A DNA stretch of 64,000 bases, taken from positions 1 to 64,000 of the forward strand of contig NZ_JBNDNA010000011.1 in the NCBI RefSeq assembly GCF_049856175.1, in the 5' to 3' direction. This document shows, piece by piece, positions 41,463-49,358 of this stretch. The DNA is from JB111 sp049856175 (lineage in GTDB: Bacteria; Actinomycetota; Actinomycetes; Actinomycetales; Actinomycetaceae). Position 1 is the first letter of the stretch. Each line of letters begins with the position of its first letter. Below the pieces are notes generated by a model. That model did no database searches. It worked only from the letters and a program-made list of their open reading frames with translations, and was not told where the DNA came from. Position numbers and translations under genes: made by a program.

Positions 41463-41493
41463 CGGCCGACACCCGGGGCGGCGGCCCGGTCAG
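41459..41493. terminator. hairpin overlapping both stop codons of convergent genes
   Basis: CTGACGGCCG (41459-41468) pairs with CGGCCCGGTCAG (41482-41493) with a small bulge. The arms contain the stop codons of the DUF3866 gene and of the PH-domain gene. Confidence 0.35.
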
Positions 41494-42071
41494 CCGCGGG
41501 AGGAGCCGTTCCCGAGCTCGCGCGCGTGGAGCTCGACCAGCGTCGACAGTCGCGCCGCCGCCACGGTGGCACGCCGCCCGTCGCTGCGCTGCACGGCCAT
41601 GACGGCGAGCGTGCTGGAGTCGGCGAGGTCGAGGTTGGCCCAGGGCCGGTGCTCGCCGTACTCGACGCCGAGGATCTCGGCCCACTCGACGCGCCGTCCG
41701 GACAGGAAGTTGCGGACCGTGAGCCCGGCCTCGTCCGGCAGCGCGGCGACGCGCGCCTGGCGCTCGAGCACCCCGACGATGATCAGCGCGAGGAGGGCGG
41801 TGAGCAGCTGGTCGGTGAGGTCCCAGTGCTCGACGCCCGGGATCCGGCCGGTGAGCAGGATGATCGCGGCGGCGCCGATCACGACGGCGACCTGCAGCGA
41901 CCGTGCGACCAGCGGTACGAGTCTTGGGCGGATCGGTCGGTGGAGCCGGGCCCGGACCTGCTCGGGCCGCTCGTGACCCTTCGGCGCGCCCTGGCCGTCG
42001 GACGCACCTGGGCCGTCAGCGGCTCCCGGGCCGTCGGGTGCCGCTGGGCCGTCGGCCCCGTCGTGCGTCAC
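41490..42071 (-). CDS. PH-domain membrane protein downstream of hisG
   Basis: 193 residues. An N-terminal disordered stretch of Asp/Gly/Pro/Ala repeats (DGPGAADGPGASDG), two membrane helices (about 55-75 and 85-100) and a C-terminal bacterial PH domain (AGLTVRNFLSGRRVEWAEIL, GVEYGEHRPWANLDLADSST). GTG 42071 overlaps the hisG stop. The same type of protein follows ribH or hisG in many actinobacterial riboflavin operons, which is why it helps to identify this locus. Function unknown. Confidence 0.8.
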   Translation of the reverse strand: MTHDGADGPAAPDGPGAADGPGASDGQGAPKGHERPEQVRARLHRPIRPRLVPLVARSLQVAVVIGAAAIILLTGRIPGVEHWDLTDQLLTALLALIIVGVLERQARVAALPDEAGLTVRNFLSGRRVEWAEILGVEYGEHRPWANLDLADSSTLAVMAVQRSDGRRATVAAARLSTLVELHARELGNGSSRG

Positions 42072-42913
42072 AGGCGGCTCGCGAGGATCGAGGTGACGAG
42101 GATCGCGCGGGCCCCCGCCGTGTAGAGGTCGTCCATCACCTTGTTGACGCCGGCCCGCTCGACCATGACCCGCACGGCGACCCAGCCGTCGTCGCGCAGC
42201 GGGGAGATCGTCGGCGACTCCTGTCCGGGCGCGAGCGCGACGGTCCGCTCGACGTCCTCCTTGCGGACGTCGTAGTCGATGAGCACGAACTGGCGGGCGA
42301 CGAGCACGCCCTGGATGCGACGGTCGAGCACGGACAGGCCGTCCGGCTCCTCGCCCGAGGCCCGCCGGACGAGGACCGCCTCGGACCGGAGGATCGGCTC
42401 GCCGAAGGTCGTCAGGCCGGCGGCCGCCAGGGTCGAGCCGGTCTCGACGACGTCCGCGACGGCGTCGGCGATCCCGAGGCGGACGGCAGACTCCACGGCG
42501 CCGTCGAGGTGCACGGTGCCGGCGTCGATGCCCCGATCGGCGAGGAACGCGCGCACGACCGTGTCGTAGGAGGTGGCCACCCGCAGCCCGGCGAGGTCCT
42601 CGACGCGCCTCGGTCCGTCCTCGGGCGCGGCGAACCGGAAGGTCGAGCGCGCGAAGCCGAGCGCCCGGTGCTCGACGGCGTCGGCACCCGAGTCGAGCAG
42701 GAGGTCCCGTCCGGTGATGCCGCAGTCCACGGTGCCGGCACCGACGTAGACGGCGACGTCGCGCGGGCGCAGGAAGAACAGCTCGACCTCGTTGTCGGGG
42801 TCGGCGACGACGAGCTGGCGGGCGTCCCGACGTCGGCGGTACCCGGCCTCGGACAGGAGGTCGGCGGCCGGCTCGGACAGGGAGCCCTTGTTGGGCACGG
42901 CGATACGCAGCAT
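42068..42913 (-). CDS. hisG: ATP phosphoribosyltransferase HisG (long form)
   Basis: 281 residues, the long, self-regulated form with the C-terminal histidine-binding domain (IDYDVRKEDVERTVALAPGQESPTISPL). It catalyses the first step of histidine synthesis, ATP + PRPP to phosphoribosyl-ATP. N-terminal RIAVPNKGSLSEPAADLL and VYVGAGTVDCGITGRDLL are typical, as is the PRPP-binding VADVVETGSTLAAAGL. ATG 42913, 35 nt after hisE. Confidence 0.95.
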   Translation of the reverse strand: MLRIAVPNKGSLSEPAADLLSEAGYRRRRDARQLVVADPDNEVELFFLRPRDVAVYVGAGTVDCGITGRDLLLDSGADAVEHRALGFARSTFRFAAPEDGPRRVEDLAGLRVATSYDTVVRAFLADRGIDAGTVHLDGAVESAVRLGIADAVADVVETGSTLAAAGLTTFGEPILRSEAVLVRRASGEEPDGLSVLDRRIQGVLVARQFVLIDYDVRKEDVERTVALAPGQESPTISPLRDDGWVAVRVMVERAGVNKVMDDLYTAGARAILVTSILASRL

Positions 42914-42948
42914 GTGGGGGTCTCTTCCGTGGTGCGGGCGGGGCGCGC

Positions 42949-43212
42949 TCAGAGGTGGCGGTAGACGTCGTCGAGCTGGAGGCCGCGGGCGATCATCATC
43001 ACCTGGACGTGGTACAGGAGCTGGCTGATCTCCTCGGCCGCCGCCTCGTCGCTCTCGTGCTCGACGGCCATCCACACCTCGGCGGCCTCCTCGACGATCT
43101 TCTTGCCGATGGCATGGACGCCCGCGTCGAGCTGGGCGACGGTGCCCGAGCCCTCGGGGCGCTCCTCGGCCTTGGCGCTCAGCTCCGCGAACAGCTGGTC
43201 GAACGTCTTCAC
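42949..43212 (-). CDS. hisE: phosphoribosyl-ATP pyrophosphohydrolase HisE
   Basis: An 87-residue all-alpha MazG-like enzyme of the second histidine step. KKIVEEAAEVWMAVEHES and EEISQLLYHVQVMM hold the acidic metal-binding helices. GTG 43212 starts only 5 nt after the ribY-like stop, so it is read from the FMN-riboswitch operon unless it has an internal promoter. Confidence 0.93.
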   Translation of the reverse strand: MKTFDQLFAELSAKAEERPEGSGTVAQLDAGVHAIGKKIVEEAAEVWMAVEHESDEAAAEEISQLLYHVQVMMIARGLQLDDVYRHL

Positions 43213-43217
43213 GCGCG

Positions 43218-44279
43218 TCAGTTTACGGCGCTCTCGGCGAGCACGACCGGGGTGTCCGGCAGCGCGGTGATCGCGGCCTCCGGGTCGACCTCGCCCTCGA
43301 GGAGGCCCGCCGAGGACATGAACTCCGCCATGGCGGCCCAGCGCTCCGCGTCGATCGTGCCGCGGGAGTCCGCGTCCCCGTACAGGGCGGCGGTGGCCTC
43401 GGAAACGGCGATCGCGGCCGCGCGCGCGTCCTCGCCCGTGAGGTCGGGGACGTGCGTCGCTGCGACGTCGACCGCGCCCTCGGGATCCTCGGCCATGTCG
43501 GCCATGCCGCGCAGCACGGCGCGCACCACGGCGGCGACGTCGCCCTCGCGCTCCCCCAGTGCCGCGTCGGTGGCGACGAGCCCGACGCCGACCAGCGGGA
43601 CGTCGTCGCCGAGGGCGATCTCGCGCACGGGGGTGCCGGCGCGGGCCAGGCTGACGGCGTCGTTGTTGACGAAGCCCACGACGGCGTCGACGTGACCGGC
43701 GGTGAGCGCCGAGACCTGGGTGAAGCCGATGGTCTGGACGTCGACGTCCTCGCCGCCGCCGGGCAGCGTGGCCAGAGCCGCCTGCAGGCCGAACCAGGTC
43801 TGACCGAACTCGCCCGGCACGCCGACGCTGGCGCCGGCGAGGTCCTCGAGCGTGGTGATCCCGGAGTCCTCCGGCGCGAGGACCGCGACGGGGTAGTCCT
43901 GGTACATGGTGGCGACGGTGGTCAGACCCGCGCCCTGGGCGACGGCCTGGAGCATCTCGTCCCCGCCCGCGACGACGACGTCCTCCTCGCCGGCCTCGGC
44001 GGCCGTGAACAGTCCCTCGGAGGCACCGTGGTGCCGCAGCTCGACGTCGACGCCCTCGTCCTCGAAGTAGCCGCGCTCCTGCGCGATGTAGAAAGGCGCG
44101 AACTGGACGTCCGGCACGTAGGTGAGGCCGATGGTCAGCGGCTCGCCGCCGGAGCCGGCGTCGCTCCCGGACTCGGTCGGGCTCTCGGTGCCGCCGCCGC
44201 AGGCGACGAGCGTCGTGGCGGCGAGGCCCGCGACGAGGAGAGCGGCGGCGCGGCGCACGGTGCGTGGTGACGTGGTCAT
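43218..44279 (-). CDS. ribY: NMT1/THI5-type substrate-binding lipoprotein, probable riboflavin binder (RibY-like)
   Basis: 353 residues. Lipobox LVAC with Cys at residue 27, Gly/Ser linker, then an NMT1/THI5 fold: LTIGLTYVPDVQFAPFYIAQERGYFEDEGVDVELRHH, typical of pyrimidine/flavin-precursor binders. ATG 44279 with AGGAG 8 nt upstream, 2 nt after the permease. Relatives bind thiamine precursors, but the FMN riboswitch upstream points to riboflavin, as in the RibXY importer predicted in Chloroflexi. Symbol assigned by context; ligand unproven. Confidence 0.75.
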   Translation of the reverse strand: MTTSPRTVRRAAALLVAGLAATTLVACGGGTESPTESGSDAGSGGEPLTIGLTYVPDVQFAPFYIAQERGYFEDEGVDVELRHHGASEGLFTAAEAGEEDVVVAGGDEMLQAVAQGAGLTTVATMYQDYPVAVLAPEDSGITTLEDLAGASVGVPGEFGQTWFGLQAALATLPGGGEDVDVQTIGFTQVSALTAGHVDAVVGFVNNDAVSLARAGTPVREIALGDDVPLVGVGLVATDAALGEREGDVAAVVRAVLRGMADMAEDPEGAVDVAATHVPDLTGEDARAAAIAVSEATAALYGDADSRGTIDAERWAAMAEFMSSAGLLEGEVDPEAAITALPDTPVVLAESAVN

Positions 44280-44281
44280 GG

Positions 44282-45097
44282 TCAGGCTCCTTGACGGTGG
44301 CGGAGGTGGCGCTGCAGGGCCCCGACCGCGGCGAACAGCGACGCGGCGAGGACGCAGAGGACGGCGAGGATCGAGAACAGGCCGACCGTGTCGGCGGACG
44401 CTCCGCGCGCGGAGAGCAGCATCCCCAGCCCGCGACCCCCGGTGACGATCTCCCCGACGATGGCGCCGGTGAGGCTGAGCGTGACGCCGTTGCGCACGCC
44501 GGTGAGGATCGCGGGCACCGCGAGCGGGAGGAGGATGCGGGCCAGCAGGACGGGTCCGCCGGCGCCGTCGAGGCGGGCTGCCTCGACCACGTCGGGGTCG
44601 ATGTGGGTGAGCCCGTACACGGTCCCCAGCAGCATGGGGAAGAACACCATGAGGGCGCACAGGACGACGACGGGCAGGACGCCGTAACCGAGCCACAGCG
44701 CGAGCAGCGGGGCGACGGCCACGGCGGGCAGTGCCTGGGACGCGGCGACGTAGGGCTCGAGCACGCGGCGGGCGAGCGTCGAGGAGGCGATGACGATGCC
44801 GAGCGGCAGGGCGACGGCTGCGCCCAGGAGCGAGCCCCAGCCGGCGGCGACCAGCGTGGGCCAGAGGTAGGCGCGGGCGGGGCCCGCGAGGTCCTCGGCG
44901 ACGCGGGCGAGGATCGCGCTGGGCGCGGGCAGGAAGTACGGGTCGACGGCGCCCGCGCGGGAGGCGGCCTCCCAGGCGACCAGGACGATCAGGCCGAAGG
45001 CGAGCGGCGCGAGCGCGCTGCCGGGGCGGGTGCGCTCCCGCGTGCGGGAGTCGGCCGAGGCGCGGGCGTCGTCGTCGTGCTCGATGGCCTGTGCCAC
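44282..45097 (-). CDS. ribX: ABC permease, probable riboflavin importer (RibX-like)
   Basis: 271 residues, six membrane helices, BPD_transp_1 family (SsuC/TauC/ThiX-like). The EAA loop is DPDVVEAARLDGAGGPVLLARILLP. GTG 45097 is fixed by GGAGGAGGAA 4 nt upstream; longer frames run into the riboswitch. No ATPase gene is present, so the subunit must be supplied from elsewhere. It is the first gene after the FMN riboswitch, and pairing with the NMT1 lipoprotein supports riboflavin or flavin-precursor uptake. Confidence 0.78.
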   Translation of the reverse strand: MAQAIEHDDDARASADSRTRERTRPGSALAPLAFGLIVLVAWEAASRAGAVDPYFLPAPSAILARVAEDLAGPARAYLWPTLVAAGWGSLLGAAVALPLGIVIASSTLARRVLEPYVAASQALPAVAVAPLLALWLGYGVLPVVVLCALMVFFPMLLGTVYGLTHIDPDVVEAARLDGAGGPVLLARILLPLAVPAILTGVRNGVTLSLTGAIVGEIVTGGRGLGMLLSARGASADTVGLFSILAVLCVLAASLFAAVGALQRHLRHRQGA

Positions 45098-45134
45098 CCG
45101 TTCCTCCTCCCGGTCGACGTGGCGACCGGGGCGA

Positions 45135-45175
45135 GGGGACGCGGGCGTCCCGAGAGGGTGGGCCGGATGGCCCAC
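45135..45175 (-). promoter_or_regulatory. expression platform hairpins of the FMN riboswitch
   Basis: Right after the aptamer come GGTGGGCC-ATCC-GGCCCACC (sense; 45156-45175), a perfect 8-bp stem, and then GGGACG-CCCG-CGTCCC (about 45135-45150). Neither carries a U tract. They could act as terminator or be part of a translational switch, though the ribosome binding site near 45101-45110 lies outside both. Confidence 0.5.
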
Positions 45176-45318
45176 CGCGTGCTTCCTCTCATCCGGACTT
45201 TGACCGTCGGTCCCGGAGTTCCACCGGATCGGCCCTGACCACGCGTTGCTCTGCGTGGCCTCGGGTTCGCGGACTGTTACCGCCGGTTCGGATTTTCACC
45301 GACCCCGGAGCACGTGCT
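45174..45318 (-). ncRNA. FMN riboswitch (RFN element)
   Basis: On the minus strand the conserved RFN core is clear: GGTCGGTGAAAATCC, ACCGGCGGTAACAGTCCGCG (complement at 45267-45287), GATCCGGTGGAACTCCGG, ACCGACGGTCAAAGTCCGG and ATGAGAGGAAG (complement near 45182-45192). The closing stem P1 is CGTGCT pairing with AGCACG. The element binds FMN and shuts off flavin genes. It heads the permease-lipoprotein-hisE-hisG-PH-domain operon. Confidence 0.93.
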
Positions 45319-45337
45319 CGAGGGTCAGTGTACGACG

Positions 45338-45373
45338 ACCGGGCCCGTTCCCACGACAGGGGCCGGGCCCGGT
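45338..45373 (-). terminator. hairpin terminator after the 854-residue protein gene
   Basis: ACCGGGCCCG and CGGGCCCGGT form a 10-bp perfect stem with a further CCC/GGG inner stem, 18 nt after the stop. It separates this gene from the riboswitch. Confidence 0.65.
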
Positions 45374-45390
45374 GGCGGAACGAACGAGGA

Positions 45391-47955
45391 TCAGTCCTCG
45401 TCGTCCTCGGCATCCGCCGCGAGGTTGTCGTTGTCGGCCCGGGTGCGGGCGTCGTTCATCCGTCCCTCGGCGTCGTTGGTCATCGAGCCGTACGTCGAGC
45501 CAGCGCCGTCCTCGTGGTCGTTGAGGTAGTCGACGAACTGGGCCCGCTGATCGTCCGTCATCCGGTCGTAGGGGATCACCGAGCCGTCGCTGTCCCAGAA
45601 CTGCGACCCGGCGTCGAGCTCGCGACCCGTCGCCTGCTCCCACCCCGTGAACGACGGCGACCCGTCGAAGTTCCCGGCCGCAGCGACGGTGGCGTAGAAC
45701 CGGTCGTTGACCATCGCGTTCTGCGCCTGCTGCCACTCGGCGCCGGTGGCGCGCTGCGCGTCCTCGTTCCCGGTCTCGAACATGGCCTCCAGCACGGGGT
45801 CCGCGGCCCAGTCGATCCCCTTGTCGACGGCACCGCCGACGACCGGGATGTCGTCGAAGGGCACGAGGCCGATGCCCGCGTTGGCCATCGTCTGCATGTA
45901 CTCGTTGTAGCTGTCGAGAGCGCCCGCGCTGTCGCCGTTCTCGTTCGAGAGTGACTCCAGGACGAATGCGTCGAAGTAGCTGCCCCGGCCGAACGCTTCC
46001 TGTGCGGCGTCCATGTTGCCGCCGGTCAGCGCCTCGTACATCCCGTTGTTGGTGTGCGCGCAGCTGGCGTTGAGGATCCGCTGCAGCGCGGGCGGGTTGT
46101 TCGGGTCGCCCTGCGTCGTGCCGTCCTCGCCGGGCATGACGATCGACTCGGGCCGGTCGTACCCGAGGTCACCGAACACGTGATGGAGGTTGTTCAGAGT
46201 GGAGTTGCTGAAGGTGATGTCGTACGTCCCTCCGTCACCCGCCCCGACCCCGTCCGCGGTCGCCTGGCCATCGAACCCGGTGTGGAGGTCGTCGACGTAG
46301 GTTGCCATGACGGTACCCATGGCAGGCCGCAGGGACATCATGTTGAACCCGGCCCTGGTCTCCGCGGTGTCGCCGGCGATCGGCTCGGACCCGGCGATCG
46401 CGTCGTTGTACCCGACGATGGACTGCTGCGCGAGCTCGACGGACTCACGGTCGCCGTCGTCGAGGGCATAGCTCTCGAGGACGTCCCCCATCTCGACGCC
46501 GAGGTCCGGCATACCCATGACCGCGCCGTCCGTGGCGTCGCTTCGACCGTGCATGTAGTACTCGATGATCGACTGGGTCTCACCGTCTCCGGCAGGGATG
46601 TCGGCGAGCAGAAGCCCGTAGGCGGCCTCCTCGCTCGTCCCGGCGGCGGCCAGCAGGTTGTGCAGCGGGTCGCGGCGGGGATCCGTGGGGTGCAGGTCGC
46701 CGAGCGGCGACGCACCCAGGTCGTACATGCTCCCACCCATGTGCGACGTGTTGGACCGGTGGGGGAAGTTCTCGGTGAGCCATTGGTCCCACTCGACCAT
46801 GTCGGTACCGACGTGCTCCATGTAGTCACGGCCCACCTCGACGTCCGGGTTGACCTCCATGCCTGCGGCAAGGAGCTGGCTCTGGATGTCGTACCCGTAC
46901 ACCGCCGTGCCGTCCATGCCCTCCTCGTAGGGCTGCCCGGTATAGGGGTTGAAGCCCTCGCGGCCACTCGTCTTCAGCTGCTCGTACCACTCGGTGCGCC
47001 AGGTCTCCGTATCCTCGCGAGTGACCGGATCCATTCCCTCGAGCGAGCCCGTCGAGGTCGTGTACGCCCCGCCGAGGACGCTGAACATGTCGCGGTACTG
47101 CTCCTGCCTGTCGGGGTAGCCCTCGGAGGCGTCGATCCTCTCCATCAGGTGCATCGACACGGAGTTGACCCCGTCCGGACCGAGCCGTTCCATGAGCGCG
47201 GTCGCGAAGTACGGGTCGTCGGTGAGGTCGCCGTACGTGTCGACGATCTCCTGGATCGCGTCCTCGTCGCCGTTCTCGGCACGCTCCAGGAGGTCCTCGG
47301 CATGCTCTGCCTGCTCGTCCGCGACGTGGTCGCGCCGGCTGCCGTCAGAGATGGTGGTGCCCTCGGTCATCGCGGCGGCGATGTCCGCCGCACTTCCCTG
47401 CTGGGCCGCGGGGACGAACCCGTCGGTGAGCTCGGTGAGCTTCCTCGCCGCGGTGGCGGCCTCCTCGCCCAGGGTGTCGAGCGCCGTGTCGTACCGCTCC
47501 TTCATGTCCTCGCGGCGACTCTCCCGCTGGAGGTCGATCGACTCGATGGCCTCGGCCTTGTCCCGCTGGTTCGCGGGATCGGTGTAGTACGGGTCGGAGT
47601 TGATCTGGTCGAGGGCATCGTCGAACCAGGTGTCGACCTCGTCCCACTCGGTCTGCAGCCCCTCGATCGTGGATTCGCAGGTCTCGAACGAGGCTCCGAC
47701 GTCCCAGATGCGCTGACCGGCGCCGCCCATGTTCTCGGCCGCGGTCTGCACGTGGCCGGACAGGATCGACAGCTCGGTATCGATCGCCGCGGCCGTCACT
47801 CCCTCCGGGAAGGCGCCACGCATCCGCTGCGAGGCCGAGCCGTCGGAGAGCAGGGTCTGCTGCAGGCGGCCCTGGATGCGCGAGACGTTGGTGCCCTGCA
47901 CCATGAACGTCGTCGCCACACCGTCGGGCAGCGGGAGCTGATCGGCGCCGGCCAT
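45391..47955 (-). CDS. large acidic actinobacterial protein, possibly ESX/T7SS-linked (DUF6571-like)
   Basis: 854 residues, strongly acidic, no signal peptide or membrane helix. Residues 1-200 are helical and resemble an LXG/WXG-type oligomerisation region (SILSGHVQTAAENMGGAGQRIWDVG, EWDEVDTWFDDALDQI). The rest is a large conserved-looking domain with RSNTSHMGGSMYDLGASPLGD, ILNASCAHTNNGMYEALTGGN and FDDIPVVGGAVDKGIDWAADP. The ending is a run of Asp/Glu. It lies 120 nt downstream of a 107-residue helical acidic gene on the same strand, the usual partner arrangement for ESX-exported proteins. I do not recognise a toxin domain; the family guess is moderate. Confidence 0.6.
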   Translation of the reverse strand: MAGADQLPLPDGVATTFMVQGTNVSRIQGRLQQTLLSDGSASQRMRGAFPEGVTAAAIDTELSILSGHVQTAAENMGGAGQRIWDVGASFETCESTIEGLQTEWDEVDTWFDDALDQINSDPYYTDPANQRDKAEAIESIDLQRESRREDMKERYDTALDTLGEEAATAARKLTELTDGFVPAAQQGSAADIAAAMTEGTTISDGSRRDHVADEQAEHAEDLLERAENGDEDAIQEIVDTYGDLTDDPYFATALMERLGPDGVNSVSMHLMERIDASEGYPDRQEQYRDMFSVLGGAYTTSTGSLEGMDPVTREDTETWRTEWYEQLKTSGREGFNPYTGQPYEEGMDGTAVYGYDIQSQLLAAGMEVNPDVEVGRDYMEHVGTDMVEWDQWLTENFPHRSNTSHMGGSMYDLGASPLGDLHPTDPRRDPLHNLLAAAGTSEEAAYGLLLADIPAGDGETQSIIEYYMHGRSDATDGAVMGMPDLGVEMGDVLESYALDDGDRESVELAQQSIVGYNDAIAGSEPIAGDTAETRAGFNMMSLRPAMGTVMATYVDDLHTGFDGQATADGVGAGDGGTYDITFSNSTLNNLHHVFGDLGYDRPESIVMPGEDGTTQGDPNNPPALQRILNASCAHTNNGMYEALTGGNMDAAQEAFGRGSYFDAFVLESLSNENGDSAGALDSYNEYMQTMANAGIGLVPFDDIPVVGGAVDKGIDWAADPVLEAMFETGNEDAQRATGAEWQQAQNAMVNDRFYATVAAAGNFDGSPSFTGWEQATGRELDAGSQFWDSDGSVIPYDRMTDDQRAQFVDYLNDHEDGAGSTYGSMTNDAEGRMNDARTRADNDNLAADAEDDED

Positions 47956-48075
47956 GTGGAGTCCTCTCGGATCTGGATCGGACGGGACCGACCCGGGGCG
48001 TGCGGAACGTGGTGTCGTGCGGCCGTGCGGCGGGCCGTGGTGCGGCTCGGCGCGTCAGACTTCGAGGACCACGGC

Positions 48076-48399
48076 TCAGACCTCGAGGAAGTCGAACCCG
48101 GTGCCGGAGTCGTGGTCGATCTCGTCGAAGCCCTCGGAGACGCTCACGGTGGACGAGCCGCACGCCTCGGTCGCCGCGGCGAGCGCGAGCAGGCCGGTGT
48201 CGTGCGTGGAGAGGAAGTCGGCGATGGCCGAGCGCAGGGAGGACAGGTCACCGGCGATCCGGTCGGGGCCCGTGCCGACCGCACGGTCCATGACGCCTTG
48301 GTCCGGGAGCTCGCCGGCGCCGTCCCGCAGGAGCATGCCGTCCACCCAGACGTCGTCCCCGACGGCGGCGGTCGAGTAGGGGTCGATCTCCAGCGTCAT
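48076..48399 (-). CDS. small acidic helical protein, possible WXG-like partner
   Basis: 107 residues, start ATG 48399 with AGGAG 6 nt upstream. Mostly helical: GPDRIAGDLSSLRSAIADFL is an amphipathic helix, with an acidic C-terminus ending FDFLEV. There is no WXG motif, so a WXG100 assignment rests only on size, charge and pairing with the next gene. A second in-frame stop seven codons after the first repeats the ending (VLEV-stop), a small tandem duplication. Function unknown. Confidence 0.6.
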   Translation of the reverse strand: MTLEIDPYSTAAVGDDVWVDGMLLRDGAGELPDQGVMDRAVGTGPDRIAGDLSSLRSAIADFLSTHDTGLLALAAATEACGSSTVSVSEGFDEIDHDSGTGFDFLEV

Positions 48400-48530
48400 C
48401 TCGTGCTCCTCGTCGGCGGGCCACGACGGGGCGAGCAGCCCGGTCATGGGGTCTGCGTGGAGCGTGACCCGCGGACGGGTCCGAGAGGTGAACGACGAGT
48501 GACGTTCAGGTGCCGGCCGCCGGGAACGGG

Positions 48531-48570
48531 CGGGGAGAACTCCCCGTGGCGCCGACGGTCCTCCGGCGCC
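48531..48570 (-). terminator. rpe terminator region with two small hairpins
   Basis: GGGGA-GAAC-TCCCC at about 48532-48545 and GGCGCCG-N9-CGGCGCC at 48548-48570, within 17-56 nt of the rpe stop. Either may stop transcription before the inserted pair of genes. Confidence 0.4.
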
Positions 48571-48586
48571 CGGCCGGGAGGCCTGC

Positions 48587-49255
48587 TCAGTGCGCGTGAG
48601 CGGCCGAGGCCAGCTCCCGCAGCGCGGCGATCTCGTCGTTCGCGTTCTCGGCGTTGTAGACGGCCGACCCGGCGACGAACGTGTCGGCGCCCGCGTCTGC
48701 GGCGCGCTCGATGGTCGCCCGCGAGATGCCGCCGTCGACCTGGAGGCGGATGTCCAGCCCGGCGGCCGAGACCGCCTCGCGGGCACGGCGGATCTTCGGC
48801 AGGACCGACTCGATGAACGACTGCCCGCCGAAGCCGGGCTCCACGGTCATCAGCAGGATCATGTCGAACTCGGCGAGGTGGTCGACCAGCGGCTCGAACG
48901 GCGTGCCGGGACGGATGGCGATCGAGGCCTTCGCGCCGGCCGCACGCAGCTCCCGGGCGAGCTTGACCGGCGCCGCGGCGGCCTCGGCGTGGAAGGTCAC
49001 CGACGCGCAGCCGGCCTCCGCGTAGCCGACGGCCCACCTCTCGGGCGCCTCGATCATCAGGTGGGCGTCGATCGGCACCGGGCTCACGCGCACGCACGCC
49101 TCGACGACGGGCAGACCCCAGCTGAGGTTGGGCACGAAGTGGTTGTCCATCACGTCGACGTGCGCGTAGTCCGCGCCCGAGATCCGCGTGAGCTCGCCGC
49201 GCAGGTCGGCGAGGTCGCTGGTGAGGATGGACGGCGAGATCACGACGGGGGCCAT
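48587..49255 (-). CDS. rpe: ribulose-phosphate 3-epimerase
   Basis: A 222-residue TIM-barrel enzyme of the pentose phosphate pathway. ISPSILTSDLADL, HVDVMDNHFVPNLSWG (metal His and Asp), DAHLMIEAPERW, VEPGFGGQSFI and QVDGGISRAT are all canonical. Start ATG 49255 has TAGCCT 6 nt upstream (49262-49267), so a leaderless promoter separates it from rsmB. In related genomes rpe is followed by riboflavin synthesis genes; here by the 107/854-residue pair. Confidence 0.96.
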   Translation of the reverse strand: MAPVVISPSILTSDLADLRGELTRISGADYAHVDVMDNHFVPNLSWGLPVVEACVRVSPVPIDAHLMIEAPERWAVGYAEAGCASVTFHAEAAAAPVKLARELRAAGAKASIAIRPGTPFEPLVDHLAEFDMILLMTVEPGFGGQSFIESVLPKIRRAREAVSAAGLDIRLQVDGGISRATIERAADAGADTFVAGSAVYNAENANDEIAALRELASAAHAH

Positions 49256-49261
49256 GGACCG

Positions 49262-49267
49262 AGGCTA
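49262..49267 (-). promoter_or_regulatory. -10 hexamer TAGCCT for leaderless rpe
   Basis: TAGCCT, six bases (CGGTCC), ATG. It lies in the gap between rsmB and rpe. No SD sequence before the ATG. Confidence 0.5.
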
Positions 49268-49358
49268 GCCTCCCGGCGACGCACGGGAGTACCGCTCGCG
49301 CCCCCGAGGGCCGCATCGATGTCCGCCTTCGGTCGGGCGGCCGTGCGCGCGCCCCGGA

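Noticed and set aside
43218..45097. Thiamine-precursor (ThiXY) transporter
   Set aside because: The protein families allow it, but the upstream aptamer is clearly RFN and not a TPP element, so riboflavin is favoured.
48076..48399. Bona fide WXG100 (EsxA-type) protein
   Set aside because: No W-x-G turn is present; only size, helicity and gene pairing are similar.
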